A stretch of 64,000 bases of DNA, taken from NCBI GenBank assembly GCA_964640525.1, contig CAZXGS010000002.1, forward strand, positions 1 to 64,000, read 5' to 3'. Below the pieces are notes generated by a model, which worked only from the letters and a program-made list of their open reading frames with translations, did not search any database and was not told where the DNA came from. The translations under genes were made by a program, and so were the position numbers. This stretch comes from SZAS-103 sp964640525. GTDB lineage: Bacteria; Pseudomonadota; Gammaproteobacteria; Xanthomonadales; Xanthomonadaceae. This document shows, piece by piece, positions 62,764 through 64,000 of this stretch; within the stretch, counting starts at the first letter, position 1; each line of letters begins with the position of its first letter.

Positions 62764-63860
62764 GGCTGGCCCCGAGGCTCCACGACCGGCTGGTCGCGCG
62801 CGCGGTGCTGGCCTCGCTGGCGGTGGCGTGGGCGGTGCTGGTTGCGTTCGATGCCATCCTGGATTTCTCCAACCAGCTTGGCGATATCGGCAAGGGCAGC
62901 TACAACCTCGGCCACGCCGTGCTCTACATCCTGTGCACGATTCCGCGCCGGGCCTACGAGCTGTTCCCGACCGCGGCACTGATCGGCAGCCTGCTGGGGC
63001 TGGGAAGCCTGGCCGCCAGTTCGGAATTGACCGCGCTGCGCGCCGCCGGCATCTCGCGCACGCGCATCAGTCTGGGCGCGCTGGGCGGGCTGGCGCTGGC
63101 CACCGTGGTGATGATGGCCAGTGCCGAGACCCTGGGGCCGTGGGGCGAACAGACCGCGTCAGCGATCCAGATCTCGGCCAAGTCCGGCGACCTGATGGTG
63201 GGCAAGGGCGGCGGGATCTGGGCGCGCGACGGCAACGACGTCGTCAACGCGCGCGGCGGCGCCAAGCGCCTGCGCGGCGCGGGGCGCGAACGCATCGACC
63301 TGCTCGACGTGCGCATCTTCCAGTTCGATGACCAGGGCACCCTGCTGGCGTTCGTCCACGCCACCAGGGCCGAGTACGAACGCCATCGATGGGTCCTGCT
63401 GGGCATGCAGCGCACCACCTTCGGTGCCACCGCGATTACCCGCAGCAACGCCGCATCCAGCGCATGGGTCACGGGCCTGCGCCCGCAGACCGTGCTGGCC
63501 GGCGTGGAGCCGCCGCGCTACCAGTCCACCCGCGAACTGCGCGCCAACATCGCCTACATGCAGCGCAACCGGGTGGACGCGGGCGACTACGAGAACGCGT
63601 TCTGGGCGCGGCGGGTGTATCCGCTCAACGTGCTGGCGATGTGCCTGGCGGCGATGCCGTTCGCGTTCGGCCAGTTGCGCAGCGGCGGCTACGGCAAGCG
63701 GCTGTTCGTGGGCATCCTGTGCGGCATGGGCTTCTTCCTGCTGCAGCGCTTCGCGCAGAACCTGGCCACCATCTACCACTTGCCGCCGTGGGGTGCGCAC
63801 GTGGCGCCGCCGTTGCTGATCCTGGCGGTGTCGGGCTGGTATTTCCGCAGACGGGTGTGA
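62760..63860 (+). CDS. lptG: LPS export ABC transporter permease LptG
   Basis: The 366-residue protein is the partner permease of LptF, with six membrane helices and a periplasmic jellyroll domain. Family segments include RRAYELFPTAALIGSLLGLG and SSELTALRAAGISRTRI; the last helices are LLILAVSGWYF. It begins at ATG 62760, overlapping lptF. The end is near the right edge, 25 bases before a converging gene. Confidence 0.94.
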   Translation: MRLAPRLHDRLVARAVLASLAVAWAVLVAFDAILDFSNQLGDIGKGSYNLGHAVLYILCTIPRRAYELFPTAALIGSLLGLGSLAASSELTALRAAGISRTRISLGALGGLALATVVMMASAETLGPWGEQTASAIQISAKSGDLMVGKGGGIWARDGNDVVNARGGAKRLRGAGRERIDLLDVRIFQFDDQGTLLAFVHATRAEYERHRWVLLGMQRTTFGATAITRSNAASSAWVTGLRPQTVLAGVEPPRYQSTRELRANIAYMQRNRVDAGDYENAFWARRVYPLNVLAMCLAAMPFAFGQLRSGGYGKRLFVGILCGMGFFLLQRFAQNLATIYHLPPWGAHVAPPLLILAVSGWYFRRRV

Positions 63861-63885
63861 CGCTGGGACGCGAGGGTGCCCAGGA

Positions 63886-64000
63886 TCAAGGGTTGTTGGC
63901 AGGCGCGGGTGTCGCGGGCTTGGGCGTCACGCGCTCCAAGGTGCCCACCGAAACCGTCCCATGCGAACCCGGATTCCACGCCTTGGCTTGCGCGCCCCAG
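63886..64000 (-). CDS. C-terminal part of an unidentified protein, partial
   Basis: A minus-strand frame ending at TGA 63888-63886 runs to the right edge (about 37 codons). It reads WGAQAKAWNPGSHGTVSVGT near the edge and ends TPKPATPAPANNP. This could be the C-terminus of an exported or membrane protein, but I cannot assign a family. The opposite arrangement (no gene) is possible for such a short piece. Confidence 0.4.
   Translation of the reverse strand, partial: WGAQAKAWNPGSHGTVSVGTLERVTPKPATPAPANNP

Overview
The window is ordinary, high-GC chromosomal DNA around the replication origin of a gammaproteobacterium of the Xanthomonas/Lysobacter group (Xanthomonadaceae, also called Lysobacteraceae). 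The main reason is gene order. rpmH-rnpA-yidC-mnmE on the minus strand faces dnaA-dnaN-recF-gyrB on the plus strand, followed by a TPR protein, tonB-exbB-exbD-exbD and pdxJ; from general knowledge this is the arrangement at the origin of Xanthomonas and Xylella. A bkd-type E1 pair, a bioB-bioF-bioH-bioC cluster, an H-NS-like protein and REP-like repeats fit the same family. The genus cannot be named from this sequence alone. I found no rRNA, tRNA, CRISPR array, prophage or insertion sequence.

Layout. 1-2004 (minus): E1 beta (cut by the left edge) and E1 alpha of a 2-oxo acid dehydrogenase. 2145-6397 (minus): biotin genes bioB, bioF, bioH, bioC, the last three overlapping; comF diverges from bioB. 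7211-9335 (minus): an exported protein of unknown function and ubiA. 9369-13546 (plus): a compact five-gene unit (membrane protein, XRE regulator, S33-type peptidase, NatA/NatB exporter) behind a promoter with two matching inverted repeats. 13783-18825 (minus): a TonB-domain lipoprotein, mnmE, yidC, rnpA, rpmH. 18914-25333 (plus): dnaA, a small origin region, dnaN, recF (with two parS-like palindromes) and gyrB. 25631-29928 (plus): TPR protein and a TonB system with three ExbD proteins. 29939-35547: pdxJ, a large propeller-GGDEF diguanylate cyclase, two small paralogous membrane proteins, fbp. 35646-41018: a DUF4142 protein, a beta-barrel protein, phhA with a divergent Lrp regulator, an EF-hand protein, a rhomboid protease and an RlmI-type methyltransferase. 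41052-41963 (minus): a second membrane-protein/XRE module with a perfect palindromic operator. 42139-46307: a double aspartyl protease with PDZ domain, a divergent regulator, folE and an unknown protein. 46360-51545: a single-chain indolepyruvate ferredoxin oxidoreductase, a PfkB kinase and an H-NS-like protein. 51718-64000: proS, two DUF4124 proteins, pssA, a HolD-like protein, rimI, valS, holC, pepA, lptF and lptG.

Functional links. The centre holds replication initiation (dnaA, oriC, dnaN, recF, gyrB), probable ParB loading sites, RNA processing (rnpA, mnmE) and membrane insertion (yidC). The biotin genes form one pathway. tonB-exbB-exbD energises outer-membrane transport. holC and the candidate holD would encode the chi-psi pair of the clamp loader. 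lptF-lptG form the membrane part of the LPS exporter.

Most interesting signals: (1) the 9.4-13.5 kb operon and its second, smaller relative at 41 kb, each with its own palindromic operator over the promoter; (2) REP-like repeats lying in frame inside bioH, the oxidoreductase gene and valS; (3) mnmE, which has no ATG, GTG or TTG before its conserved N-terminus; (4) two parS-like palindromes within recF; (5) three ExbD paralogues; (6) a lower-GC stretch inside valS.
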